A stretch of 64,000 nt of DNA from Micromonospora pallida (GTDB lineage: Bacteria > Actinomycetota > Actinomycetes > Mycobacteriales > Micromonosporaceae), in contig NZ_FMHW01000002.1 in assembly GCF_900090325.1 (NCBI RefSeq), positions 1,426,001 to 1,490,000 on the forward strand. The letters run 5' to 3'. The notes beneath the pieces are model-generated. The model ran no database searches, was not told where the DNA came from, and worked only from the letters and a program-made list of their open reading frames with translations. A program made the position numbers and the translations under genes. Of this stretch, positions 50,154 through 59,876 are shown piece by piece (position 1 is the stretch's first letter; the number at the start of each line of letters is the position of its first letter).

Positions 50154-50238
50154 CGCCCGGGCCGTCCGCGTCCCGGCCGGCCAGCGGCGGCGTCCCGGGC
50201 ACCCGGCTCTCCGCCTCGTGAGCCCGGGCGGCCGGGGC

Positions 50239-51717
50239 TCAGGGCAGCGGCCACTCGTGGACCGGCCGGTTGCTGTGCATCAGGTCGACGTAGTGGCCGA
50301 GCATCCGGCGCAGCGCCTCCGGCCGGTCGACGTGGTCCTCGTTCTCGAACCGGTGCAGGGTGGCCACCTGCCAGGTCGCGCCGTTGCGCCCGGTCAGGCA
50401 GCGGCCCTCGATGATCCCGAGCAGCCGGTCGCGCTCCGCCGGGTCCAGCCCCCACCCGTCCAGGCCCTGGTGGGCCAGGGGCAGCAGCCGGCGCAGCACC
50501 AGCTCGCTGACCGGCAGGTAGCCCAGTCCCGGCCAGAAGACCTGCGCGTCGATGCCGTGCCGGGCGCAGGCGTGGAAGTTCTCCTCGGCCGCGCTGAACG
50601 ACATCTGGGACCACAGCGGGCGGTCCGACTCGGCCAGCGCCCGGACCAGCCCGAAGTAGAAGGCGCCGTTGGCGACGGTGTCCAGCACGGTCGGCCCGGC
50701 CGGCAGGACCCGGTTCTCGATCCGCAGGTGTGGCCGGCCGCGCACCACGTCGTAGACCGGCCGGTTCCACCGGTAGATGGTGCCGTTGTGCAACCGCAGC
50801 TCGGCGAGCTGCGGCACGTCCCCGGCGGCCAGTGTCTCGGCCGGGTCCTCCGGGTCGCAGATCGGCAGCAGCGCCGGGTAGTACCGCACGTTCTCCTCGA
50901 ACAGGTCGAAGACGCTGGTGATCCAGCGGTCCCCGAACCAGACCCGGGGGCGTACCCCCTGGGCCTTGATCTCCTCGGCGCGGGTGTCGGTGGCCTGCTC
51001 GAACAGCGGGATCCGGGTCTCCCGCCACAGCTCCCGGCCGAACAGCAGCGGCGCGTTGGCCCCCAGGGCGACCTGCACCCCGGCGACGGCCTGCGCGGCG
51101 TTCCAGTAGTCGGCGAACCGGGCCGGGCTGACCTGGAGGTGGAACTGGGTGCTGGTGCAGGCGGCCTCCGGGGTGATGGTGTCGGCGGTGGTCGCCAGCC
51201 GCTCCACGCCGCTGATCGCGATCCGCAGGTCCTCGCCCCGGGCGGCGAAGATCTGCTCGTTGAGGAGCTGGTAGCGCGGGTTCGCCGAGAGCGTGCCGAC
51301 GGTGAGGTGCTCGGGCCGTAGCGTCGGCAGGATCCCGATCATGACCATGTGCGCGCCGACCGTGCGGGCCTTCTCCTCCGCGGCGTTCAGACTGGCCCGG
51401 ACGCTCTGCTCGAACTCGGCGGTGCCGGTGCCGGCGAGCCGTCGGGGCGCGACGTTGATCTCCACGTTGAACTGGCCCAGCTCCGTCTGGAAGCTCGGGT
51501 CGGCCACGGCGGCGAGCACGTCGGCGTTGCGCATCGCCGGCATCGCCGCGTCGTCGACCAGGTTGAGTTCGATCTCCAGCCCGGTCGTCGGGCGCTCGAA
51601 CTCGAACCGGGACTCCCGCAGCATCTCCGCGAAGACGTCGAGACAGCGGCGGACCTTCTCCCGGTACCGGGCCCGGTCCTCCCGAGTGAAGGCGCGTACG
51701 CCGACGTCCTCGCCCAT
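50239..51717 (-). CDS. glutamate-cysteine ligase family (GCS2) protein
   Basis: A 492-residue ATP-dependent carboxylate-amine ligase of the GCS2 type. Visible motifs are GLEIELNLVDD near residue 46, ACTSTQFHLQVSP and LRIENRVLPAGPT, which build the metal and glutamate site. Mycothiol-making actinomycetes lack glutathione, so the product may be a different gamma-glutamyl compound. The ATG at 51717 is chosen; a GTG two codons upstream is possible. The gene stands alone. Confidence 0.85.
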   Translation of the reverse strand: MGEDVGVRAFTREDRARYREKVRRCLDVFAEMLRESRFEFERPTTGLEIELNLVDDAAMPAMRNADVLAAVADPSFQTELGQFNVEINVAPRRLAGTGTAEFEQSVRASLNAAEEKARTVGAHMVMIGILPTLRPEHLTVGTLSANPRYQLLNEQIFAARGEDLRIAISGVERLATTADTITPEAACTSTQFHLQVSPARFADYWNAAQAVAGVQVALGANAPLLFGRELWRETRIPLFEQATDTRAEEIKAQGVRPRVWFGDRWITSVFDLFEENVRYYPALLPICDPEDPAETLAAGDVPQLAELRLHNGTIYRWNRPVYDVVRGRPHLRIENRVLPAGPTVLDTVANGAFYFGLVRALAESDRPLWSQMSFSAAEENFHACARHGIDAQVFWPGLGYLPVSELVLRRLLPLAHQGLDGWGLDPAERDRLLGIIEGRCLTGRNGATWQVATLHRFENEDHVDRPEALRRMLGHYVDLMHSNRPVHEWPLP

Positions 51718-51897
51718 GGTCACCACCCTGTCACCTTTGGCACCTCCAACCTCGCACGTCTCGGCGGTGCGGGGAAGAACCGGAGGTCCCTTTCCCCGTC
51801 CACCGCCGTTCGGCGTGATTCGGCTCGCGTCGCCGGTCACCCGCGTGTCGTTTACCCACCGGCGCCCCTAACATGGCCCCGCGAGAGGGGAGAGGAC

Positions 51898-52236
51898 GTG
51901 CGCGAAAAGGTGACCCGGTGGTTCGTGGCGGTGGCGGTCGCCGAGGCGTGCTCCTGGCTGGGCCTGCTGCTCGGCATGGCGGCCAAGTACGGTCCGCCCG
52001 GCAACGAGATCGGCGTCCAGGTCTTCGGGCCCGTCCACGGCGGGCTCTTCATGGCGTACGGCCTGCTGGCCCTGGTGGTCGCCCGCCAGCAGCGGTGGGG
52101 CTGGGGGACCACGGCGGTGGCCCTGCTCTGTGCGGTCCCGCCGTTCGCCACGCTGGTCTTCGAGCGCTGGGCCCGCCGCCGGGGCCGGCTCGCCCCGGCG
52201 GCCGTACCGGAGCGCGCCCCGATCCCGGTCGGCTGA
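51898..52236 (+). CDS. DUF3817 membrane protein
   Basis: A 112-residue integral membrane protein with three spans and the family segment GPVHGGLFMAYGLLAL. The GTG at 51898 has GAGAGGGGAGAGG upstream. Its function is not known. The last 25 residues are Pro/Ala-rich and cytoplasmic. Confidence 0.88.
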   Translation: MREKVTRWFVAVAVAEACSWLGLLLGMAAKYGPPGNEIGVQVFGPVHGGLFMAYGLLALVVARQQRWGWGTTAVALLCAVPPFATLVFERWARRRGRLAPAAVPERAPIPVG

Positions 52237-52282
52237 CCCGGCCGCTGGGCGGCGGACGACCAGCGCCGCCGGGGTGCGGCGC

Positions 52283-53143
52283 TCAGCGTGCCAGGAAGGC
52301 GGCCAACTCGGCAGCGAGCCGCTCCGGCGCCTCCTCGGCCATGTGGTGCCCGCAGTCGATCGAGGTGGCGTGCACGTCGTCGGCCCAGTCCCGCCAGATC
52401 GTCGCCGGGTCACCATAGAGGTCGGCCAGGTCGTCTCGGGCGGAGTGGACGAACAGAACCGGGCAGGCGATCCGCCGCCCCGCCGCCCGGTCGGCGTCGT
52501 CGGCGGCCCGGTCCGGGCCCAGGCCGGCCCGGTAGTCCTCGCACATCGCGTGCACGGTGGCCGGGTCGTGGATGGCCCGCCGGTAGTCGGCGTACGCCTC
52601 CGGGCCCATCTGCTCCGGTGAGCCGCCGTACCAGGCGTCCGGGTCGGCGTTGATCACCCGCTCCGCGGCCTTGTCCCGCTGGCCGAGGAAGAACCAGTGC
52701 CACCACCGGGCGGCGAACCGGGCGTCGCAGCGGGCCAGCGCCTCCCCGATCGGCACGCCGTCGAGCACCCCGAGCCGCGTCACCCGCTCCGGGTGGTCCA
52801 GTGCGGTACGCATCGCCACGTAGCACCCCCGGTCGTGGCCGACCACCGCGAAACGCTCGTGCCCGAGTCGCCGCATCAGCGCCACCACGTCGCCGGCCAT
52901 GGCCCGCTTCGAGTACGGCGCGGCGTCGGGCGTGGTCGCCGGCTTGCCCGAGCCGCCGTAGCCACGCAGGTCGGGACAGACCACCGTGTACCGGTCGGCG
53001 AGCCGGGGCGCCACCCACTGCCAGGTGGCATGGGTACGGGGGTGGCCGTGCAGCAGCACCACCGGTGGACCGGAGCCGCCGTGGCGTACCCGCAGACGCA
53101 CCGGCCCGACGTCGATCTCGGTCAGCGTGAAACCGGGGAACAT
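52283..53143 (-). CDS. alpha/beta hydrolase, haloacetate-dehalogenase-like
   Basis: A 286-residue alpha/beta hydrolase with an Asp nucleophile (VVGHDRGCYVA), as in fluoroacetate dehalogenases and epoxide hydrolases, not the Ser of esterases. The oxyanion region is LLHGHPRTHATW, the cap contains a WWHWFFLGQ segment typical of haloacetate dehalogenases, and the catalytic His is in DCGHHMAEE. The ATG at 53143 is chosen because it lies just before the conserved fold. It probably detoxifies a small halo acid or epoxide. Confidence 0.85.
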   Translation of the reverse strand: MFPGFTLTEIDVGPVRLRVRHGGSGPPVVLLHGHPRTHATWQWVAPRLADRYTVVCPDLRGYGGSGKPATTPDAAPYSKRAMAGDVVALMRRLGHERFAVVGHDRGCYVAMRTALDHPERVTRLGVLDGVPIGEALARCDARFAARWWHWFFLGQRDKAAERVINADPDAWYGGSPEQMGPEAYADYRRAIHDPATVHAMCEDYRAGLGPDRAADDADRAAGRRIACPVLFVHSARDDLADLYGDPATIWRDWADDVHATSIDCGHHMAEEAPERLAAELAAFLAR

Positions 53144-53190
53144 GCCGGGCTCTCTGCCCGACGCACCGGGCCGGCAAACCCGGCCCCGGC

Positions 53191-53736
53191 TCAGATCAGT
53201 ACCGCCCAGGCCAGCACCAGCCCGACCAGCAGCACCCCGACGAAGGCCTGGAGCAGCAGCGGCGGGCCGAGGTGGGACCAGACCGTCGGTGGACGCGGGG
53301 TCAGCCACTGGGTGGTGGTGATGTTGACGATCCGCTCGATCCGTGGCGGCAGATCCGGGTCACCCTGGTCGCGGAGGGTGAGCTGGACGTGGTCGCCGGG
53401 GTGCACCGCGCTCTGCGCCAGGTGGCCGTGCAACTCGACCTCGTAGAGCTGCCCATCGGTGTCGCGTAGGCGCATCGGGGTCACCAGGAACTCGGGGCCC
53501 TGCTTGAGTTCCTTGAAGGTGCGCCGGGCCGACCCACCCGCGCCGGCCTTGAACAGGGTCCGCACCAGCAGGGTCAGCACCTGGGTCAGGCCGGCCGCGG
53601 TCATCACCGCCACCAGGATCGACTGCCCCACCTTCATCTCGCGGGTGTAGCCGTCCATGAAACGGACCACCCGCCCGGTGAAGATCCGGCCGTTCGGGCG
53701 GAGGATCCGCGGGCGTTGGAGGTCGCTGTCCATCAT
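53191..53736 (-). CDS. hypothetical membrane protein
   Basis: A 181-residue protein with a membrane span near 30-55 (SILVAVMTAAGLTQVLTLLV), a central soluble part with beta strands (about 75-140) and a C-terminal span (AFVGVLLVGLVLAWAVL). I do not recognise the family. Two adjacent ATG codons (53736 and 53733) can serve as start; no strong ribosome site is seen. It lies 47 bases downstream of nothing but the hydrolase on the same strand, so they may be co-transcribed. Confidence 0.65.
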   Translation of the reverse strand: MMDSDLQRPRILRPNGRIFTGRVVRFMDGYTREMKVGQSILVAVMTAAGLTQVLTLLVRTLFKAGAGGSARRTFKELKQGPEFLVTPMRLRDTDGQLYEVELHGHLAQSAVHPGDHVQLTLRDQGDPDLPPRIERIVNITTTQWLTPRPPTVWSHLGPPLLLQAFVGVLLVGLVLAWAVLI

Positions 53737-53916
53737 CACCACCGAATGTTCTGTTCTGTGCACCGATCGTATCGGTCGAGTGAGTTGAACGACATGAGTG
53801 AACGGACTCACGGCGCGTCCGGCCGCCGACCCCCGCCCCGCGCCGGGCGTCGGCGGCAGAGGTGACATCCCGTCCGGTACGGGTAAGCGCGGGGCCGAGC
53901 CGGAAAGGGGTCGAGC

Positions 53917-55038
53917 ATGGAGCTGTCCTTCCTGAGCCCGCTCTTCGAGCGTCCCGGACCGTGGTGTTCGGTCTACCTGGACGCCTCACGGGACACCCAG
54001 GACGCACGCCCCGCCCTGGACCTGCGGTGGCGTGCCCTGGCGGACCGCCTCGCCGAACAGGGGGCGGACCCGGAGACCGTGGCGGCGCTGGACCGGACGG
54101 TCCGGGGTCACGCCCCGCTGGCCGGCGACTACGGACTGGCCGTATTCGCCAGCCGGGGCCGCGTGGTGCTGACCGAGTACCTCGCCGCGCCGCCGGTACG
54201 GGACCTGGCCGGGTACGGTCCACTGCCGCACACCATGCCCCTGGTCGCCCAACGGGGCGAGCAGGTCGCCTGGGTGCGGGTGCTGGCCGACCGGACCGGC
54301 GCGGACGTGGTGGCGGTCAGCGCCGGCGGGGTGCCGCGCCGGGCCCACGTGCGGGGACGGGAGAGCTACCAGTTGCACCGGGTACAGCCCGGCGGCTGGT
54401 CCCAGTCCCGCTACCAGCGTGCCGCGACCGAGGCGTGGCACCGCAACGGGGGCGACGCCGCCGCGGCGGCGGTCGCGCTGGCCGAGCGGGTCGGCGCGGA
54501 GGTGGTGGTCCTCGCCGGGGACGTCCGGGCCACCGGCGTGATCGCCGCCCAGTTGCCCGCACGCTGGCAGGACCGGATGGTCCGCACCGACGCCGGCAAA
54601 CGGACCGGGGGCGCTGACTTCACGGCCATGGAGGACATCACCGTGCAGGCCGTCGCCGAGGTGGCCGACCGGCGGATCCGGGAGACGCTGAACCGGTTCG
54701 GCGTCCAGGAGGACGTCGGTGCGGGGCTGGACGCGGTGGTCGGCGCGCTGCAACGCAACCAGGTCGACACCATGCTGATCGTGGACGACCCGTCCTCGAC
54801 CGAGGAACTCTGGATCGGCCCGGAGCCGACCGAGATCGCCACCGACCCGGGACAGCTCACCGCGATGGCCGTCGACCACCCCCAGCGGGTACGGGCCGAC
54901 GCGGCGCTGGTGCGGGCCCTGGTTGGTACGGACGCGGCGGTGACCGTGCTGGGGCCGGACGAGGCCCCGGAGCTGACCGACGGGGTCGGGGCGGTGTTGC
55001 GCTACGTGGACGCCGGCACGCCCGGCCGCGGCGCCTGA
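53917..55038 (+). CDS. Rv2629-like protein (baeRF family)
   Basis: A 373-residue protein resembling mycobacterial Rv2629, a dormancy-linked member of the bacterial eRF1/Vms1-related family. Matching segments include CSVYLDASRDTQDA near the N terminus, ADRTGADVVAV, AEVVVLAGDVRATG and a C-terminal DGVGAVLRYV. Members are thought to be ribosome-associated, possibly acting as peptidyl-tRNA hydrolases. The ATG at 53917 follows a GGAAAGGGG ribosome site. It stands alone. Confidence 0.82.
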   Translation: MELSFLSPLFERPGPWCSVYLDASRDTQDARPALDLRWRALADRLAEQGADPETVAALDRTVRGHAPLAGDYGLAVFASRGRVVLTEYLAAPPVRDLAGYGPLPHTMPLVAQRGEQVAWVRVLADRTGADVVAVSAGGVPRRAHVRGRESYQLHRVQPGGWSQSRYQRAATEAWHRNGGDAAAAAVALAERVGAEVVVLAGDVRATGVIAAQLPARWQDRMVRTDAGKRTGGADFTAMEDITVQAVAEVADRRIRETLNRFGVQEDVGAGLDAVVGALQRNQVDTMLIVDDPSSTEELWIGPEPTEIATDPGQLTAMAVDHPQRVRADAALVRALVGTDAAVTVLGPDEAPELTDGVGAVLRYVDAGTPGRGA

Positions 55039-55044
55039 GCCGCC

Positions 55045-55098
55045 CCACCCGCCCACCCGCCCACCCGCCCACCCGCCCCGCCCTCGCCCTCGCCCTCG
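55045..55098. repeat. simple tandem repeats CCACCCGC x4 and CCCTCG x3
   Basis: Four exact 8-bp units (55045-55076), a short joint, then three 6-bp units (55081-55098). They lie directly against the family I repeat. Confidence 0.95.
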
Positions 55099-55173
55099 TC
55101 GATCATGGAGTTGTGGCGGGTGGTTGGCCGTTATTGTGCTGGTTTGCTCGGTGCCCAAAGTCCATGATCGACG
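55097..55173. repeat. palindrome-ended intergenic repeat, family I, copy 2
   Basis: A 77-bp element with the same 12-bp inverted ends as 18484-18559 and matching subterminal GAGTTGTGGCG and GGTGCCCAAAGT; the middle differs. It lies between the convergent ends of the Rv2629-like and CHAT genes. Confidence 0.85.
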
Positions 55174-55216
55174 GGGCGGGGGTGGGGGCCGGGCGGGCGT
55201 GGGGGACGGGGTGGGG

Positions 55217-58200
55217 TTAGGGCAGGTGGATGTGGTTGAGGGCCGCTAGGTCGCGCAGTAGGGGCGCGAGGATGGTGACGCCGTCGACCGCGACCAGGTC
55301 GATCAGGGTTTCCAGGTCGCAGCCGTTGGCCAGCGCGCGGAATGCCTCCGCCCAGGGTCGGGTGGCCTCGTCCTGCGCCCAGCGCTGGCAGGCCTCCTCG
55401 AGTTCGGCCCGGGCGTCCGGGTCGCCCTGGGCCGCCGCCAGGATCACCTCGAACACCGGTGCCAACTCCTCCCGGGCCGCACGGATCCGGTCCTGCCGTT
55501 CCTCCTGGCGTGCCCGGTCCGCCTCGAACATCGTGTCGATCAGGCCCAGGAACGACTCCTCGGCCTCGGCCAGCCGGTCACCGGAGTGCTGCCGCAGTCG
55601 TTCGGCGAGCGGCGCCGCCCAGCCGAGTTCCTCGGCCAGCGTCCGGTCGATCCAGGCGAAGTCCCACCGCTGGGACGGGTCCTCCTCCCGCAGGTCGGCC
55701 AGGACGATGTCCCACTCGTCGAGGGCCCGTCGGGCCGCCGTCCGCTGGCCGGCCACCCACAGTGCGGCCACGGCGGCGAGCAGGTGCCCGGCGAGGGCGG
55801 CCGACGAGGGTTCCTTTTCGTCCGTGCCGGCGTCGTCCTGCGTCGACAACCGCGTCACCATCGCCCCGTAGAGGGCGAGGTGCGCCGATGCCAGCATGAC
55901 CAGGGCGTCACCGATCCGGTACCGCAGCGCCAGGAGTTGCCGGTGCAGACTCTCCAGGTCGGTCGACTGCCCGTCCTGGACGTCGAGCGCGACGCGCAGG
56001 GTCACCGCGATGGTCAGGTGCTCGAAGCCCGGGTGCCGGCTGAACTCCCGCTGGCAGCGGTCGAGGAACCGGCGGGCCTCCGCGAACCGGCCCAGTTGGC
56101 CCAGGGCGTTGGCCTTGTGCAGCATCGCCTCGGCGAGGGACTCCGGCGTGTCCCGGCGGCGGGCCCGCTCCATCCAGAGCTGTTCGGCGTACCGAAGCTG
56201 GTCCTCCGGGCGACCCAGCATCCCGCACGCCAGGATGGCGGACGTCAACGCCCGGTCGACGGCCAGGTGGCGAACCATCCGGGCGGTGGCCTCGGCCGGG
56301 GTGGCGGCGGCCGGCCCGGGCGGGGGATCCGCAGCCGGTGTCGGGGTGTCGTACTCGGCCAGGAGCGCCTCGGCCCCGGCGAGGGCGGACTCCGGTTCGT
56401 CGCAGAGCAGCAGGTGGCGCAGGCGTTCGTAGCGGAGTTGGAGCGCCAGCCCCGCCCGCAGGTCACCGCCGTCGGGCACGAGCTGTGCCACCTGGTCGGC
56501 CAGGGGCGAGAACGCCTCGGTCCGGCCCAGGTCGAGCTGGAGGCCCAGCATGCCGACGCCGGCGCGGGCGGCCACGTCGGGGTGGTCGGACCGGTACAGC
56601 TCGTACAGGGTGGTGAGGTGCCGGTGCCCGGCGTCCGGCGAGTACCGGGCGAGCGCGAGACCGTACGCGAGGGCGGCCGTCGCCCGCGTACGCGGCTCTG
56701 TGGCCCGGTGGTAGAGACCCCGCCCGCCCACCGCCAACGTCCGGACCAGGTCCATGGGCGGATCAAGGTCGAGCTGCGCGACGAGCACGTGGGCCGCCTC
56801 GTCGAGCCGACCCGCTTCGGCCAACGCGGTGGCCGCCCAGAGCGCCGCGTTGGCGGCGGCCACCGTCGAGACCGGTCCGCCGTCCGGCGGGTCCGTCGCC
56901 GCGCGCCACCACAGCAGGAGGTGGAGGTCGGCCACGGCGGCGTGTACGTCCGCGACGGCGGTCCGGTCCGGGGGTGTCTCGGCGAGCTGGGCGGCGACGA
57001 TCGGGTCGACCCGGTGGAACCCGTCGGTGCCGGTCGGCCCGGTGACCATCAGCAGCGTGTCGGAGAGCTGCTGGAGCAGCGGTCCGGTGGGTGGCGGGTC
57101 GCCGCTGCCCCCGTGTCGACGCCACCAGCCCGGCCAGTGCTCGTCGAGGAGATGCTGGGCGTAGTGGGGCAACGTGGCCAGCAGCAGGAGCAGCACCCGC
57201 TGGTCGGCGGTGAGCCGGGCCAGGCTGGCCCGGGCCCATCGGCCGCCCGCCACCACCCGTCGCCACCGTGGCCCGGGCACCGGGGGACCGGTGCCGGTCG
57301 CCAGCCTCGTGAAGTCGGCGTACGCGTCATGCAGCCGGACCAGGTCGGTACCGAACGTGTCGAAGGTCCGGAGCAGGCCCGGATGGCCGTTCGTGGTCAC
57401 CAGGACCCGGGACACGGTGAGGAGCAGTTCCGGGGCCGTCCCGGGCGGGACGGCACGGGAGGCCCGCAGCATCCGTCCCAGGTTCGGCAGCGCGGCGAAC
57501 AACGCCGTGGCCTCGGTGCCGGAGAGGACGCCGACCGGGACGGACACGCACCCGGCGGGCAGGGCGTCGACCGTACGGCGGGCGGTGAACAGGACTCGAC
57601 TGGCACCACCGTGGTCGACCAGCGCCGCCAATGCCTCCCGCCACTCGGGCGGCACCGCCGCGTCTTCGCCGAGGACGCCGTCGAGCGGGTCCACGACGAC
57701 CAGGATCCGGCCGCCGGCCAGCACGGCGCGAACGGCGGCCCAGTCGCCGTCCGGTCGGCCCAGCCCGGCCAGGAGCGCGCGGGCGGCCTCGGCCGGCGTG
57801 GGCGACTCGGTCAGGTCGAGCGGGACCACCCGGTCGAAGGCCCGCCCGGCGGTCGCGGCGAACTCCCGGGCGCAGGCGGTCTTGCCGATGCCGGGCGGAC
57901 CGACCAGGGCCAGCGCGGGGGCGTCGCCGGCCGGACCCAGCAGCGCCCACATCCGGGCCAGCAGCGCGGTACGACCCACGAACAGTGATCCGGCTGCCGA
58001 CGCTGGAGGAACCGGGTGCTCCGGCGAGACAGCCGGCAGCAGGACGCCGGGGGGCGTACCGGGCGCGTACAGGACCGGGGTGACCGGCGCCAGGACGGCG
58101 AGCGCCCCGTTTCCCGCCCCGCCCCGGACCCCGGTCACCGACCGGAGGCTGGCCTGGTCGACGCTGAGCCCGTCGAGCAGCAGCCCCTCGTACAGACCGA

Positions 58201-59803
58201 TCGCGTAGTCGCGGGCGGCGTCGTCGTCGACGGCGAACCGCATCGCCACCACGCTGGCGCCCAGGGCCGCGGTGAGCCGGGCGGCCAGACCGTGTGCCCG
58301 TTCCGGCGCGGCCGGGTCACCGTCGCCGGTGGTACGCGCCGGAGCGCCCTCGAGTTGGCCGAGCAGCCGGGCCGCCCGGTTGGCCCCACTGCTGCAACAG
58401 CCGAGCACGACCAGGGCGGTCCGCCCGGCCAGCGGTGACAGCAGCTCGACCAGGTCGTCGCTCGAGACCGGATCGGAGCCACCCGCCTCGTCCTCGAGCA
58501 GCAGCCCGGAATGCTGGCCGTGCCCGGCGACGTGCACCACGTCCCAGTCGCCGCCGGCGACCACCCGGCGCAGCGTGTGCCGGGTGACACCGTACTGGAG
58601 GCAGGTCAGCTCCACCGGTTGACCGGCGGCGACGGCACGCCGGACCACGTCCTCGACGGCCAGCCGTTCGGCCCGCAGGCCGAGCGGGGCGGTGTCGTTC
58701 GGCAGCGGGAAGACGGCCAGCACCCGCAGCGGCGAGCCCGAAGGGCCGCTGGCCGCACCGTCCACCCCGTACACCACGGAGGTCCCGCGCTCGGCCAGGG
58801 AACGCCCGTCGACCACGGCGAGCTCCAGCGGGGAGCCGAGGAGCCGGTGCCAGGCGGGGTCGAGCCGTACCGTCAGGGTGGCCGGCAGCCGGTCGGCGAG
58901 CTGTCCGGCCAGCTCGGGCCCGAGCAGCTCGCGGGTCACCCACTGGCCGACCGGACGGAGCATGTCCCGCAGGTGCTGCGGGTCCAGTTCCGGGACGGCA
59001 TACCGGCTGAGGTATCCGGAGAGGTCCTCGAACAGCTCGGACCACGGCCCGCCCCGGAACGTCACGCGACGGGTCGCGACTGGCTCGCCGCCGGTGGACA
59101 GCTCCCACGTCCAGCCGTCGGCCGTCGGGTCCACCATCCGCAGCGTCAGCGCCGGCCGCTGCCCTGAGGTCGGCTCCGAGCGGGCCGTCGGCGCGGTCCG
59201 CTCCACCAGCGCGTACCGGGCCTCGGTCAGCGCCGAGATGTAGAGGGCGTGCTCCGGGTCGGTGGTCGGAGTGAGCGTGCCGCACTGCTCGTGCCGGGCG
59301 ACCGCCCGCCGCAGGTCGGCCAGGTCGCCGGTCCGGGTGGACCGTTCGCGCAACGCCTCGGCGGCCGTCCGCGCGGCGGGCCGGCGCCGCCTGTCGTCGA
59401 GGCCGGGGTGGTCGGCGGCCAGTTCGGCGGTGTCGACCAACTCGGTGAGGTCGGCCGCGGAGCGTCCGGACTCGTACCGGGTGGCGAGGGCGGTCATCAG
59501 GGACGTCAGCCGGTCGCCCCGCCGCCGCACGTCGGTGGTCGACCGGACGCCCCGGCGGCCGGCTTCCACCGCTCGGTCGAGGTCCGCCGCCGCCCCGCCG
59601 AGCGCGTACCGGTCGTGCCACAGGGCGCCCTCGACGGCGCACAGCTCGGCCAGGTCGTCACCGACCGGCGACACCCGGTCGGCGAGCTGTCGCACCGCGT
59701 CGAGTGCGGCGTCCACCGCGTCCAGCACCGCCGCCGGGTCGCCGTCCCGTCGGGCCGCCGCGACGCGCGCGCGGACGCGGGCGACGAGTTCCGACACCGC
59801 CAT
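55217..59803 (-). CDS. CHAT protease - STAND NTPase - TPR protein
   Basis: A 1528-residue multidomain protein. Residues 1-190 are helical repeats. A CHAT (caspase-like) domain at about 260-580 has the catalytic pair H428 (HVAGHG) and C470 (LGCCSSG). A P-loop NTPase follows with GPPGIGKTA (K641) and Walker B-like ILVVVDPLDG, then a winged-helix-like part. From about 930 to the end are TPR-like helices. This order is that of NLR-type sensors: repeats sense, NTPase oligomerises, protease acts. The ATG at 59803 has GGGAG upstream; 73 bases separate it from the divergent membrane protein gene. A phage-defence or cell-death role is inferred. Confidence 0.88.
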   Translation of the reverse strand: MAVSELVARVRARVAAARRDGDPAAVLDAVDAALDAVRQLADRVSPVGDDLAELCAVEGALWHDRYALGGAAADLDRAVEAGRRGVRSTTDVRRRGDRLTSLMTALATRYESGRSAADLTELVDTAELAADHPGLDDRRRRPAARTAAEALRERSTRTGDLADLRRAVARHEQCGTLTPTTDPEHALYISALTEARYALVERTAPTARSEPTSGQRPALTLRMVDPTADGWTWELSTGGEPVATRRVTFRGGPWSELFEDLSGYLSRYAVPELDPQHLRDMLRPVGQWVTRELLGPELAGQLADRLPATLTVRLDPAWHRLLGSPLELAVVDGRSLAERGTSVVYGVDGAASGPSGSPLRVLAVFPLPNDTAPLGLRAERLAVEDVVRRAVAAGQPVELTCLQYGVTRHTLRRVVAGGDWDVVHVAGHGQHSGLLLEDEAGGSDPVSSDDLVELLSPLAGRTALVVLGCCSSGANRAARLLGQLEGAPARTTGDGDPAAPERAHGLAARLTAALGASVVAMRFAVDDDAARDYAIGLYEGLLLDGLSVDQASLRSVTGVRGGAGNGALAVLAPVTPVLYAPGTPPGVLLPAVSPEHPVPPASAAGSLFVGRTALLARMWALLGPAGDAPALALVGPPGIGKTACAREFAATAGRAFDRVVPLDLTESPTPAEAARALLAGLGRPDGDWAAVRAVLAGGRILVVVDPLDGVLGEDAAVPPEWREALAALVDHGGASRVLFTARRTVDALPAGCVSVPVGVLSGTEATALFAALPNLGRMLRASRAVPPGTAPELLLTVSRVLVTTNGHPGLLRTFDTFGTDLVRLHDAYADFTRLATGTGPPVPGPRWRRVVAGGRWARASLARLTADQRVLLLLLATLPHYAQHLLDEHWPGWWRRHGGSGDPPPTGPLLQQLSDTLLMVTGPTGTDGFHRVDPIVAAQLAETPPDRTAVADVHAAVADLHLLLWWRAATDPPDGGPVSTVAAANAALWAATALAEAGRLDEAAHVLVAQLDLDPPMDLVRTLAVGGRGLYHRATEPRTRATAALAYGLALARYSPDAGHRHLTTLYELYRSDHPDVAARAGVGMLGLQLDLGRTEAFSPLADQVAQLVPDGGDLRAGLALQLRYERLRHLLLCDEPESALAGAEALLAEYDTPTPAADPPPGPAAATPAEATARMVRHLAVDRALTSAILACGMLGRPEDQLRYAEQLWMERARRRDTPESLAEAMLHKANALGQLGRFAEARRFLDRCQREFSRHPGFEHLTIAVTLRVALDVQDGQSTDLESLHRQLLALRYRIGDALVMLASAHLALYGAMVTRLSTQDDAGTDEKEPSSAALAGHLLAAVAALWVAGQRTAARRALDEWDIVLADLREEDPSQRWDFAWIDRTLAEELGWAAPLAERLRQHSGDRLAEAEESFLGLIDTMFEADRARQEERQDRIRAAREELAPVFEVILAAAQGDPDARAELEEACQRWAQDEATRPWAEAFRALANGCDLETLIDLVAVDGVTILAPLLRDLAALNHIHLP

Positions 59804-59876
59804 GGTGGCTCCCAACCTCGTCCGCCTGCTGTCCACATCAGACTGTCCGTGGTGGAGTCGTGCCACAATACGCCGT

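Noticed and set aside
55045..55098. Tandem repeats considered as a CRISPR-like array
   Set aside because: Units are 6-8 bp with no spacers; simple repeats only.
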